This document shows positions 1 through 7,168 of a stretch of 16,105 nt of DNA, one piece after another. The stretch lies in NCBI GenBank assembly GCA_003457135.1, contig DMSQ01000049.1, forward strand, positions 1 through 16,105. The letters run 5' to 3'. Position 1 is the first letter of the stretch; each line of letters opens with the position of its first letter. The stretch comes from Prolixibacteraceae bacterium (GTDB taxonomy: Bacteria > Bacteroidota > Bacteroidia > Bacteroidales > Prolixibacteraceae). Both the position numbers and the translations under genes were made by a program. Below the pieces are notes generated by a model. It worked only from the letters and a program-made list of their open reading frames with translations. It did no database searches and was not told where the DNA came from.

Positions 1-1127
1 TCAGCAATAACCAATGAACGGGCAAATACGTCCATTCCTGAAACGTGAGCGATGAAAATATCGTCCAGATCGGTTGAATTGCGACGGGTTTTAGCATCGA
101 AGTTGATACCACCTGTAGTAAATCCGCCAGCCTGAATAATTTCGATCATGGCTTCGGTCACTTCGTAAATGTTGGTTGGGAATTCGTCGGTGTCCCATCC
201 GTTCTGGTAGTCTCCTTTGTTTGCATCAATCGAACCGAACATTCCGGTGTCGCGGGCAACGCGCAATTCATGAGCAAAAGTATGTCCGGCCAAAGTGGCA
301 TGGTTCACTTCAATGTTCATTTTGAAATCGTTTTCCAGACCGTGAGTTTTCAGGAATCCGACAACGGTTTGAGTATCGAAATCGTACTGGTGTTTCATCG
401 GTTCCATTGGTTTAGGCTCAATCAGGAAAGTGCCTTTGAATCCCTGTGCACGTGCGTGATCGCGGGCTAAAGTAAGGAATCTGCCCATGTGGTTCAATTC
501 GCGTTTGGTATCGGTGTTGTGAAGGCTCATGTAACCTTCGCGTCCGCCCCAGAATACATAGTTAACACCTCCTAAAGCGATGGTTGCTTCCATCGCGTTT
601 TTTACCTGAACGGCTGCATTGGCCAACACGTTGAAATCAGGATTGGTGGAGGCGCCATTCATATAACGTGGATCGCTGAATACATTGGCAGTGCCCCAAA
701 GCAATTTAATGCCGGTAGCTGCCTGACGTTCTTTGGCAAAATCAATCATGTTGGCCAGTTTCTTTTCGATTTCGAAAACCGAACCACCGCCAACAACGTC
801 AGTGTCGTGGAAACAATAGAAAGGAGCTCCAATTTTGCTGATAAATTCAAAAGCAGCATCCATTTTTTCTTTGGCGGCAGTCGTCGGATCGGCAGCTCCA
901 ACCCATGGAAAAATCTGCGTTCCCGGGCCGAACGGGTCGCCACCGTCGCCACAGAAGGTATGCCAGTAGGCTACTGCAAAACGAAGGTACTCTTTCATGG
1001 TTTTGCCTAAAACTACCTGGTTGGCATTATAGTATTTGAATGCCAATGGATTTCTTGAATCCGGTCCCTCGTATTTTATCAGATCAATACCAGGGAAATA
1101 AACTTTGTTTCCTTTAAAAGCTGTCAT
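1..1127 (-). CDS. xylA: Xylose isomerase, 3' end cut by window edge
   Basis: Converts D-xylose to D-xylulose in the cytoplasm, the first step of isomerase-type xylose catabolism. Reading from the ATG at 1127 gives 375 residues, open to the window edge; the family is about 435-440 residues, so roughly the last 60 are missing. Recognisable motifs are YYCFHD-like (here FYCFHDTD with H107), WGGREGY, the metal-ligand segment IEPKP (E237), NIEVNHATLAGH, GSIDAN and the metal-binding NFDAKTRR near the visible end. The whole sequence resembles the anaerobic-fungal/Bacteroidota class II enzymes, for example that of Piromyces, more than the Streptomyces type. The gene lies 138 bp downstream of xylB on the same strand with no clear promoter of its own, so co-transcription with xylB is likely. 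Identity is very certain. Confidence 0.97.
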   Translation of the reverse strand, partial: MTAFKGNKVYFPGIDLIKYEGPDSRNPLAFKYYNANQVVLGKTMKEYLRFAVAYWHTFCGDGGDPFGPGTQIFPWVGAADPTTAAKEKMDAAFEFISKIGAPFYCFHDTDVVGGGSVFEIEKKLANMIDFAKERQAATGIKLLWGTANVFSDPRYMNGASTNPDFNVLANAAVQVKNAMEATIALGGVNYVFWGGREGYMSLHNTDTKRELNHMGRFLTLARDHARAQGFKGTFLIEPKPMEPMKHQYDFDTQTVVGFLKTHGLENDFKMNIEVNHATLAGHTFAHELRVARDTGMFGSIDANKGDYQNGWDTDEFPTNIYEVTEAMIEIIQAGGFTTGGINFDAKTRRNSTDLDDIFIAHVSGMDVFARSLVIA

Positions 1128-1265
1128 TGTGTTTTAGTATTAGTCCTTCCGGAGAAGAAATTATTAATAATTAAAATTTTAAATATCGAATAAGGAACAA
1201 GAAATAAGGAATGTCGAACGAAGCCGATCGGTGTTTCTCATTTCTTATTCGGTGTTTCTTATTTT
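1128..1265. repeat. xylB-xylA spacer with AATAAG-rich degenerate inverted repeat
   Basis: This 138-bp gap holds two facing imperfect arms built from the words CGAATAAGGAAC, GAAATAAGGAATGTCGAA and, in the opposite sense, TTTCTTATTCGGTGTTTCTT, with the 8-bp palindrome CCGATCGG between them. Such low-complexity AATAAGGAA/TGTCGAA words recur in Bacteroidota intergenic DNA (from general knowledge, not tested here). I see no promoter of the TAnnTTTG type for xylA in it and no gene. A folded mRNA spacer that sets the xylB:xylA ratio is possible but speculative. Confidence 0.4.
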
Positions 1266-2750
1266 TTACAAAGCTTTCTCCAATTTATTTTTCCAGTTCT
1301 GATACGCGGCTTCGTATTCGGCTTTTTTGCTCAAATCAGGAGCAATCGTATCCAGTTTTTTCAGGCTGGCAAAAGCTTCTTTGGCCGAAGCGTAATATCC
1401 CGATCCAATTCCGGCGCCACGTGCAGCGCCAATTGATCCGTCAGTATTGTACAATTCGATGGTCGCTCCTGAAATTCCGGCCAATGTTTCGCGGAAAACC
1501 GGGCTGAGGAACATGTTGGCTTTCCCGGCGCGGATAACTTGTGCTTTGATGCCGATTTCTTCCATAATTTCCATTCCATATCTGAACGAGAAAACGATGC
1601 CTTCCTGAGCTGCACGGAATAGATGAGCTTCTGTATGGGTGTTGAATCCCAATCCTGAAATCTGTGCGCCAATATTTTTGTTCCGCAGAACACGTTCGGC
1701 ACCGTTTCCGAAAGGCAGAATGCTCAACCCTTCTGACCCAATGGAGATTTCAGCGGCCTTTTGGTTTATTTCTTCGTACGAAAAAACTTTGTTCCCGATA
1801 TTTTTATTCAACCAGGAATTCAGAATTCCGGTTCCGTTGATGCACAATAAAACGCCCAAACGGGTGGCTTCGGAAGTATGATTGACGTGGGCAAAAGTAT
1901 TTACCCGCGAATAAGGATCGTATTTTACCTCACCGCTCACGCCGTAAACCACTCCTGAAGTTCCGGCTGTGGTGGCAATTTCGCCCGGATTCAGTACATT
2001 CAGCGAAAGCGCATTATTTGGTTGATCGCCTGCACGGTAGCTTATTTTTGTTCCTTCAGCCAATCCAAGTTCTGCTGCGGCTTTTGCATTCACTACACCT
2101 TGAATCGAAAAGGTTGGTACAATTTCAGGAATGAACGATTTTTCGAATCCGTAATAATCGAGCAACAGATCGGCAACCGAATTTTCCTTGAAATTCCAGA
2201 GAATGCCTTCCGACAAACCACTTGCTGTGGTTTTAATTTCTCCTGAAAGTTTCATGGCAATGTAATCGCCTGGAAGCATGATTTTATCAATTTTAGAGTA
2301 CAATTCCGGCTCGTTATCTTTCACCCATTTAAGTTTTGATGCGGTGAAATTGCCTGGAGAATTAAGCAGATTGGAAAGGCATTTTTCTTCACCGATTTCA
2401 GCAAATGCTTTATCGCCAATTCCGGCAGCGCGGCTGTCACACCAAATAATGGAAGGGCGCAAAACCTGTTGGTTTTTATCAACCACCACCAAGCCGTGCA
2501 TCTGGTAAGAAATACCGATGGAATTGATCGCTTTCGGATTAACTTTCGATTGGGCCAACACATCGGCCAGGGCCAGTTTCAGGTTTTTCCACCATTGTTC
2601 GGGTTCCTGCTCAGCCCATCCTGCCTGAATAGCTGAAATTTTCATTTCCTGTTTCGGGTAAAAGGCTGATGCTTTGCATTCGCCTGATTGCCCATTGATC
2701 AGCGAAGCTTTCACCGATGAACTGCCTATGTCGAATCCAAGTAAATACAT
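1266..2750 (-). CDS. xylB: Xylulokinase (FGGY carbohydrate kinase)
   Basis: Phosphorylates D-xylulose with ATP to give D-xylulose 5-phosphate, which enters the pentose phosphate pathway. The 494-residue product has the usual length for the family. The N-terminal phosphate-1 motif is GFDIGSSSVKA (D7). The sugar-binding/catalytic segment is YRAGDQPNNA with D242, the expected catalytic base, followed by the ATP-binding TAGTSGVVYG. The C-terminal domain carries LPFGNGAERV and a GAARGAGIGSGYY stretch typical of FGGY kinases. Its neighbours xylA (downstream) and a GntR-type regulator (upstream) support xylulose over other FGGY substrates. The promoter at 2933-2963 should drive xylB and xylA with a long leader of about 175 nt. 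No defect is visible. Confidence 0.95.
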   Translation of the reverse strand: MYLLGFDIGSSSVKASLINGQSGECKASAFYPKQEMKISAIQAGWAEQEPEQWWKNLKLALADVLAQSKVNPKAINSIGISYQMHGLVVVDKNQQVLRPSIIWCDSRAAGIGDKAFAEIGEEKCLSNLLNSPGNFTASKLKWVKDNEPELYSKIDKIMLPGDYIAMKLSGEIKTTASGLSEGILWNFKENSVADLLLDYYGFEKSFIPEIVPTFSIQGVVNAKAAAELGLAEGTKISYRAGDQPNNALSLNVLNPGEIATTAGTSGVVYGVSGEVKYDPYSRVNTFAHVNHTSEATRLGVLLCINGTGILNSWLNKNIGNKVFSYEEINQKAAEISIGSEGLSILPFGNGAERVLRNKNIGAQISGLGFNTHTEAHLFRAAQEGIVFSFRYGMEIMEEIGIKAQVIRAGKANMFLSPVFRETLAGISGATIELYNTDGSIGAARGAGIGSGYYASAKEAFASLKKLDTIAPDLSKKAEYEAAYQNWKNKLEKAL

Positions 2751-2780
2751 ATCAATTAAGTTTAAAATTTAAAGTCAATA

Positions 2781-2900
2781 CTTTGATTTTGGTTATTGGA
2801 TATTGATCATTTTACATTGGATATTTTAAAAGTCCCAACAACCAATAACCAATTTCCAATATCCAGAATCCCCCTCCTTCGGAGGGGTTAGGGGAGGCTT
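2781..2900. repeat. Dispersed-type repeats in the xylB 5' leader
   Basis: Two elements sit between the xylB promoter and its start codon. Bases 2791-2864 consist of degenerate GGTTATTGG and GGATATTG words with inverted partners CCAATAACC and CAATATCC, a pattern common in Bacteroidota spacers. Bases 2871-2887 form a 7-bp GC hairpin with a TTC loop (CCCCTCC/GGAGGGG), followed on the plus strand by TTAGGGGAGGC and six T. On the plus strand this resembles an intrinsic terminator. On the minus strand, the one transcribed into xylB, no U-run follows, so it would be a stable leader hairpin. Confidence 0.55.
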
Positions 2901-2911
2901 TTTTCTCATCC

Positions 2912-2928
2912 GTTCTGTTCTGGTATGC
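2912..2928 (-). promoter_or_regulatory. Putative operator of the xylose regulator at xylB
   Basis: The 17-mer GTTCTGTTCTGGTATGC (plus-strand reading) occurs here and again, identical, at 4005-4021 in front of the regulator gene. Here it lies just downstream of the xylB -7 element, about where transcription should start, so a bound repressor would block initiation. Unlike the copy at the regulator gene, it has no evident inverted partner. Exact duplication of a 17-mer at two start sites of one gene cluster is the evidence; assignment to the neighbouring GntR protein is inference. Confidence 0.7.
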
Positions 2929-2932
2929 TCGA

Positions 2933-2963
2933 CAAATTTAGACTACCTGAATGCTTAATCAAA
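2933..2963 (-). promoter_or_regulatory. Bacteroidota-type promoter for xylB-xylA
   Basis: On the minus strand there is a TTTG (-33 element, complement of 2960-2963), a 19-nt spacer, then TAAATTTG (complement of 2933-2940), an exact match to the TAnnTTTG -7 consensus of the Bacteroidota primary sigma factor. Transcription would start near 2926, inside the putative operator. The same geometry occurs in front of the regulator gene. Confidence 0.75.
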
Positions 2964-2990
2964 ATTAGGTACAATGTTTTAGAACATTAA

Positions 2991-3989
2991 TTAAAGAGAT
3001 TTTCTAACTGTAAGTTGACTGGGAATAATCAGGTTGGTTTTTTCACCGGTAATCACAAACTCGGCAATCTTCTTTCCCATCAGTTCAAAGTCAGTCGAAA
3101 TAACGGTAATCCCTTCTTTTACATACTTTTTCATAGGCGTTTCGTTGTACGAAATAACACCAACATCCTGTCCCGGGATTAAGTTTTTCAGCTCGCATTG
3201 GTCCAGAAATTTGGCCAATGTACGGTCGCTCACCAGCAAATACAGTTCGCCTTTCTGAATATCGAATTTTTTGAAATCGTACAAGGTCTTGAAGCTGATC
3301 TGATGATCGGTGCAAAATTTTTCGAAATACTGAACGGAAACCTTTGGATGATAAGTAAACGATGGATACAGGTAAATAAACTTGTCGTATTTCCTGATAA
3401 GGTCAATTCCATTCCGGAGCGAATCGTACAAGGCCTGCCCAAAATCCTGGTGGATGACAGAAGTCCCTTCCTGCGCGTTTACATTCCAGTCAATCACCAG
3501 TAATTTATTAGCCGGAATCTGTCTGGTTATTTCGGGCACACGCTCATGGTCGAAATTCATGATGATGTACTTCGTGTATTTTCCAAAGCTTTCCTTGATA
3601 ATTTTCTCGAAGTCATCAATATTGTAATGGTGAAAATGCAGGTCAACGGCAATAGTTTCCGGAAGGTTGTCCAGAAACGAACCATATAAAACTTCTTTGT
3701 AAGCTTTGAAAGTATCCAGAAACAGAAAAACTTTGGTTACCGCTTTGGCCACAAAATAGCCACGGTTGGGAACCGATTCAATTACGCCACGGTTCTTCAA
3801 TTCGGCATACGCTTTAAAAACTGTATCGCGCGAGAGGCAACTTTCCTTACACAACTGGTTTACCGATGGCAGCATATCGCCAACCTGAAGTAAATTCCGG
3901 CTGACGGCCTCGTTTACCGAATCAATCAGTTGCTGGAATTTCAATAAATTCGATTGAGGATTAATTTCAAAATGAAACTTACTTTCCAT
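2991..3989 (-). CDS. GntR-family regulator with sugar-binding domain, probable xylose regulator
   Basis: Transcription factor of 332 residues. Residues 1-75 form a GntR winged helix-turn-helix, with the typical string VGDMLPSVNQLCKE, LSRDTVFKAYAEL and NRGVIESVPNRGYFVA. Residues from about 85 to 332 look like a periplasmic-binding-protein/LacI-type effector domain (for example LLVIDWNVN, GVISYNETPMKKYV, GKKIAEFVITGE), an architecture shared with AraR-like repressors. It lies upstream of xylB-xylA on the same strand, and an identical 17-mer at both promoters suggests it controls xylose catabolism and itself. The effector (xylose or xylulose) is inferred from context only. I give no symbol because several names are used for non-orthologous xylose regulators. 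Confidence 0.88.
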   Translation of the reverse strand: MESKFHFEINPQSNLLKFQQLIDSVNEAVSRNLLQVGDMLPSVNQLCKESCLSRDTVFKAYAELKNRGVIESVPNRGYFVAKAVTKVFLFLDTFKAYKEVLYGSFLDNLPETIAVDLHFHHYNIDDFEKIIKESFGKYTKYIIMNFDHERVPEITRQIPANKLLVIDWNVNAQEGTSVIHQDFGQALYDSLRNGIDLIRKYDKFIYLYPSFTYHPKVSVQYFEKFCTDHQISFKTLYDFKKFDIQKGELYLLVSDRTLAKFLDQCELKNLIPGQDVGVISYNETPMKKYVKEGITVISTDFELMGKKIAEFVITGEKTNLIIPSQLTVRKSL

Positions 3990-4004
3990 GAGTTGTTGTT
4001 AGGT

Positions 4005-4039
4005 GTTCTGTTCTGGTATGCAAACATACAGAATAGAAC
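4005..4039. promoter_or_regulatory. Palindromic operator at the regulator gene
   Basis: The left half GTTCTGTTCTGGTATGC (4005-4021) faces the right half CATACAGAATAGAAC (4025-4039), whose reverse complement differs from the left half by only a substitution and one extra base. The palindrome covers the -7 element and start site of the regulator promoter, which predicts autorepression. The left half recurs exactly at 2912-2928 in front of xylB. Confidence 0.75.
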
Positions 4040-4051
4040 GGAAAAGGCAAA
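4021..4051 (-). promoter_or_regulatory. Promoter of the GntR-family regulator gene
   Basis: On the minus strand there is a TTTG (complement of 4048-4051), a 19-nt spacer and TATGTTTG (complement of 4021-4028), an exact TAnnTTTG -7 box. The start site would lie near 4014, about 25 nt before the ATG at 3989. The -7 box is embedded in the operator palindrome. Confidence 0.75.
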
Positions 4052-4071
4052 GTGAAAATTTTGCAGCTTTT

Positions 4072-4104
4072 AGTCCGGGCGCAACTTTGAGTCGCACACG
4101 GACT
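4072..4104. repeat. REP-like 33-nt hairpin, copy 1 (before cas3)
   Basis: An imperfect palindrome with ends AGTCCG/CGGACT and loop TTG. It matches copy 2 (12638-12670) at 29 of 33 positions. Read on the minus strand, two of its apparent mismatches become G-U pairs, so the fold is better as minus-strand RNA. It lies between the regulator promoter and the cas3 promoter, at the left edge of the CRISPR locus. Its size, GC-rich stem and repetition resemble REP elements mobilised by Y1 transposases, but no transposase gene is present here. Confidence 0.7.
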
Positions 4105-4191
4105 TGCTAAAAACAGTATCTTATTTTGAGGCAATCTAAACAATATATATGTAATTATTGACTCCTTGAATTTGCTGATATCTGATTTTAT

Positions 4192-4220
4192 TTTGTTAGC
4201 TTGGGTGCTGTTTTAATTTG
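4192..4220 (+). promoter_or_regulatory. Candidate promoter of the cas operon
   Basis: TTTG at 4192-4195, a 17-nt spacer, then TTAATTTG at 4213-4220, matching TAnnTTTG in all but the second base. The start site would be about 20 nt before the cas3 ATG. The remaining gap (4105-4191) is AT-rich and shows no gene. The match is weaker than those in the xylose cluster. Confidence 0.45.
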
Positions 4221-4246
4221 CATAAATCTGAGTAAATCTGATTTCT

Positions 4247-6436
4247 ATGATTATCAATAGTATTGATATTACTGAAGATGATAAATATCTAGCTCACTCA
4301 CAAAATGAGATTAATGAAGTTCATTTACTGAAGGAGCATTTGAGTGAAGCAGCAAAACTTATGGAAAGGTTTGCTGGAAACGATAAGTATAAAAGTATAT
4401 TTCGAGTTACAGGATTATTACATGATTTTGGTAAATATCAGCCTGCTTTTCAAAAATACCTGAGAGAAGGTGGAAGAAGAGGAAGTGTACCACATGCCAG
4501 TTGGGGTGCTGGTTTGAGCAAGAAATTCAGTCAGATTGAAGCGGCATTTGCAATTGATGGGCATCATAAAGGATTACCTGATAAAGGTGATTTAATAACC
4601 GATTTGTATGAGTTTGACGTTCCTGAAAATACACAGTTCAATTCAATTAGAACTGAATTCTTCAAGGAAAACCCGATAGAAGAAACTGATTTAATCTATT
4701 CAGATACTGGTTTGAGAGGCACAGAAAAAGAACTTTTTATCCGAATGTTGTTTAGTGCGCTGACTGATGCTGACTGGCTAGATACAGAGAATCATTTTAA
4801 TAGTGCCATTTCAGAAAAGAGAAATTTAAAAGTATTTGATACAGAGTATTTGTTGGAGAAATTAGAAGGTGAGTTAAAGGGGAAGAGCAAAGAAGGCTAT
4901 ATTAATACATTACGAAATAAAGTACGCAGTTATGCTATTTCTAAAGGTCAAGCAGAGACTGGTTTTTTCTCAATGACCCTACCCACTGGAATGGGAAAAA
5001 CATTGGCTTCTGTCAGCTGGGCGCTTCATCATGCGAAGCACAATTCCTTAAAACGAATAATCATAGTGCTTCCTTTCATAAGTATTATAGATCAGACAGC
5101 TAAGGAACTGAAGAGGATATTTGGTGAGGAATGGGTGCTGGAGCATCATTCTAATTATAATGAGGACGAGGAAGACAATAAAGAAATTGCGGATGAATCT
5201 ATTCAGAATGAAGCGCATACCAGAAGGCTGGCAACCGAAAACTGGGATTATCCGATAATCGTAACTACTTCGGTCCAGTTTTTTGAATCGTTGTTTGGCA
5301 ATAAACCATCTCGATGCCGTAAAGTACACAACATAGCCCAATCTGTGGTTATTTTTGACGAAGTCCAAACCTTGCCGAAAGAGCTGGTTTTACCGACACT
5401 TTCTATATTGAAAAACGTCCAAAAAGTGATGGGGACTTCGTTCCTCTTCTGTACTGCAACACAACCTGCGTTTGAAAAAAGTGAAGGGTTCAATGGTATT
5501 GAAAACATCCAATCGTTGGTCGAAAATCCCAAAGTAGTTTTTGATGCTACAAGAAGGGTAAAATACCTTCCAGTGAATGATTACTACCCTGTCTCAATAG
5601 AAGAACTTTCCATAAAAGTATTGGAACAAGACGATTCTAGCTTATGTATTTTTAATACTAAGAAACAGGCACTTTCGTTTTTCGATGCTATCAGGGATAA
5701 GGCAGATTATCAGACCTTTCATTTATCTACCAGTATGTTTCCTGCTCACCGAAAGGAGGTGATTGGAAGGATACGGGATTGTCTTAGCAAGAAGGAAAGG
5801 ATTTTGGTCTCCTCTACCCAATTGATAGAAGCTGGGGTAGATTTTGATTTTCCTTGTGTTTTCAGGGAGATTGCTCCATTGGAATCTATCATCCAGTCTG
5901 CCGGGCGGTGTAATCGCGAAGGAAAAATGCCAGAAGCAGGTAATGTATTCATCTTCGCAATTGAGGATGCAGGAACTCCAAGCAAGCAGTATCGTTCGTT
6001 AGCAGTGTTTGCCAATAGTTTATATAAGGATAATGAAACTCTGCTTTATGAACATGATTTCTTTGGAGAATATTACCGGAAGGTATTTCGACTTTTTATA
6101 CCGGAAGATATCAAGAATATAGAGATGGCCAGACTTGGGTTCAATTTTAAAACAGTTGCCGGAGCATACCATCTGATTGAAAACAAAACAACACCTATAT
6201 TTATACTCTGCGACGAAAGCTCTGATTTGTATAACCGGATTCGTTATAAACCATTTTTGTCGCGCGACGATTACCGGGCCATGCAACAATATACGGTTCA
6301 GGTGTATGAGAATTTCATAAAGGATAACATTGGAAAGATTGGTAAAGAACCACAGGGTTATTGGAAATGGTATGGTACTTATGACAAAGATTACGGAATT
6401 TCAAGCAACGCACAACTCGACACTTTAATTGTATAA
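4247..6436 (+). CDS. cas3: CRISPR-associated nuclease-helicase Cas3, type I-C
   Basis: Recruited by Cascade to nick, unwind and degrade target DNA. The 729-residue protein has an N-terminal HD nuclease domain (about 1-200): candidate metal ligands are H31, the H59-D60 pair in LLHDFGK, H83 in HASWGA and the histidines of GHHKGLPD. The superfamily 2 helicase follows, with Walker A PTGMGKT (246-252), DEVQ box (371-374), the CTATQP motif, SSTQLIEAGVDFDFP and motif VI QSAGRCNREG (550-559). All catalytic motifs are intact and HD and helicase are fused, as usual in I-C. It is the first gene of the operon, 18 bp ahead of cas5c. Alternative upstream starts are absent and the YLAHS near the N terminus is typical, so the start is well supported. 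Confidence 0.96.
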   Translation: MIINSIDITEDDKYLAHSQNEINEVHLLKEHLSEAAKLMERFAGNDKYKSIFRVTGLLHDFGKYQPAFQKYLREGGRRGSVPHASWGAGLSKKFSQIEAAFAIDGHHKGLPDKGDLITDLYEFDVPENTQFNSIRTEFFKENPIEETDLIYSDTGLRGTEKELFIRMLFSALTDADWLDTENHFNSAISEKRNLKVFDTEYLLEKLEGELKGKSKEGYINTLRNKVRSYAISKGQAETGFFSMTLPTGMGKTLASVSWALHHAKHNSLKRIIIVLPFISIIDQTAKELKRIFGEEWVLEHHSNYNEDEEDNKEIADESIQNEAHTRRLATENWDYPIIVTTSVQFFESLFGNKPSRCRKVHNIAQSVVIFDEVQTLPKELVLPTLSILKNVQKVMGTSFLFCTATQPAFEKSEGFNGIENIQSLVENPKVVFDATRRVKYLPVNDYYPVSIEELSIKVLEQDDSSLCIFNTKKQALSFFDAIRDKADYQTFHLSTSMFPAHRKEVIGRIRDCLSKKERILVSSTQLIEAGVDFDFPCVFREIAPLESIIQSAGRCNREGKMPEAGNVFIFAIEDAGTPSKQYRSLAVFANSLYKDNETLLYEHDFFGEYYRKVFRLFIPEDIKNIEMARLGFNFKTVAGAYHLIENKTTPIFILCDESSDLYNRIRYKPFLSRDDYRAMQQYTVQVYENFIKDNIGKIGKEPQGYWKWYGTYDKDYGISSNAQLDTLIV

Positions 6437-6454
6437 ACTTTAAAATTACGATAT

Positions 6455-7168
6455 ATGATAGATAATGAAATTGTTAGAGTGAAAGTAACAGGCGACTTCG
6501 CTTGTTTTACGCGACCTGATTTAAAAGTAGAACGTATGACCTATCCGTGTATGACACCATCGGCGGCAAGGGGAGTTCTCGATTCTATCCTTTGGAAACC
6601 TGAATTTCAATGGTGGGTGCATCGAATCTGGGTGCTTAATCCTGTTAAGTTTTTCTCGGTAAAGCGTAATGAAATTAACTCGAAACAAGGCAAAACGCCC
6701 ATCATAATTGAAGAAAAACGAGCGCAGCGTAACAGCATTGTTTTGAAAGATGTGGCATACATCATCGAAGCTTCTGTTTATCAGAAAGAATTTGACCCTA
6801 AAAATCCTGTAAAGAAATATGCTGAAATGTTTAAACGGCGGGTAAAGAAAGGTCAATGCTGGAGGCGTCCATTCCTGGGTACGCGTGAGTTTGCTGCTGA
6901 GTTTATAGAACCTAATGGAAACGAACAGCCTATTCAGGAAATCATTCCCATTGGAAGTATGCTGTTCGATATATTTTACGATGCTAAAGGCAATCCATCG
7001 CCAATCTTCTTTTACGATGTGAAAATTGAAAATGGTGTGTTGGAATGCTCCAATGTTGAAAATGAGAAAATGATGCATTCGTCACACTTTCAGCCAGATA
7101 TGGATAGTGAGATTTCTTCTGCTATTTATGAGTTTAACCAAAACGAAGAAAAGGAGACTTCTATATGA
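6455..7168 (+). CDS. cas5c: Cas5c (Cas5d), pre-crRNA endoribonuclease and Cascade subunit
   Basis: In type I-C systems Cas5c replaces Cas6: it cuts pre-crRNA in the repeat and stays bound to the crRNA 5' handle in Cascade. No cas6 occurs in the window, in line with this. The 237-residue protein has the family signatures GDFACFTRP, YPCMTPSAARGVLDSILWKPE and KKYAEMFKRRVKKGQCWRRPFLGTREFAAEF. Aligned from memory to Bacillus halodurans Cas5d (catalytic Y46, K116, H117), the equivalent residues here are L46, K121 and Y122, so only the lysine is kept. Natural variation at these sites may be common and does not by itself mean loss of cleavage. The gene ends in an ATGA overlap with cas8c, pointing to translational coupling. 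Confidence 0.94.
   Translation: MIDNEIVRVKVTGDFACFTRPDLKVERMTYPCMTPSAARGVLDSILWKPEFQWWVHRIWVLNPVKFFSVKRNEINSKQGKTPIIIEEKRAQRNSIVLKDVAYIIEASVYQKEFDPKNPVKKYAEMFKRRVKKGQCWRRPFLGTREFAAEFIEPNGNEQPIQEIIPIGSMLFDIFYDAKGNPSPIFFYDVKIENGVLECSNVENEKMMHSSHFQPDMDSEISSAIYEFNQNEEKETSI

Noticed and set aside
2871..2906. Intrinsic terminator on the plus strand
   Set aside because: Hairpin and T-run are present, but no plus-strand gene precedes them; described as a repeat instead.
4105..4246. Possible extra CRISPR repeat, tracrRNA or small RNA before cas3
   Set aside because: No similarity to the 33-nt repeat and no stable fold apart from the REP-like hairpin; type I-C needs no tracrRNA.
6521..7078. 185-codon open frame antisense to cas5c
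   Set aside because: It is fully inside a well-supported cas5c and has no recognisable domain.
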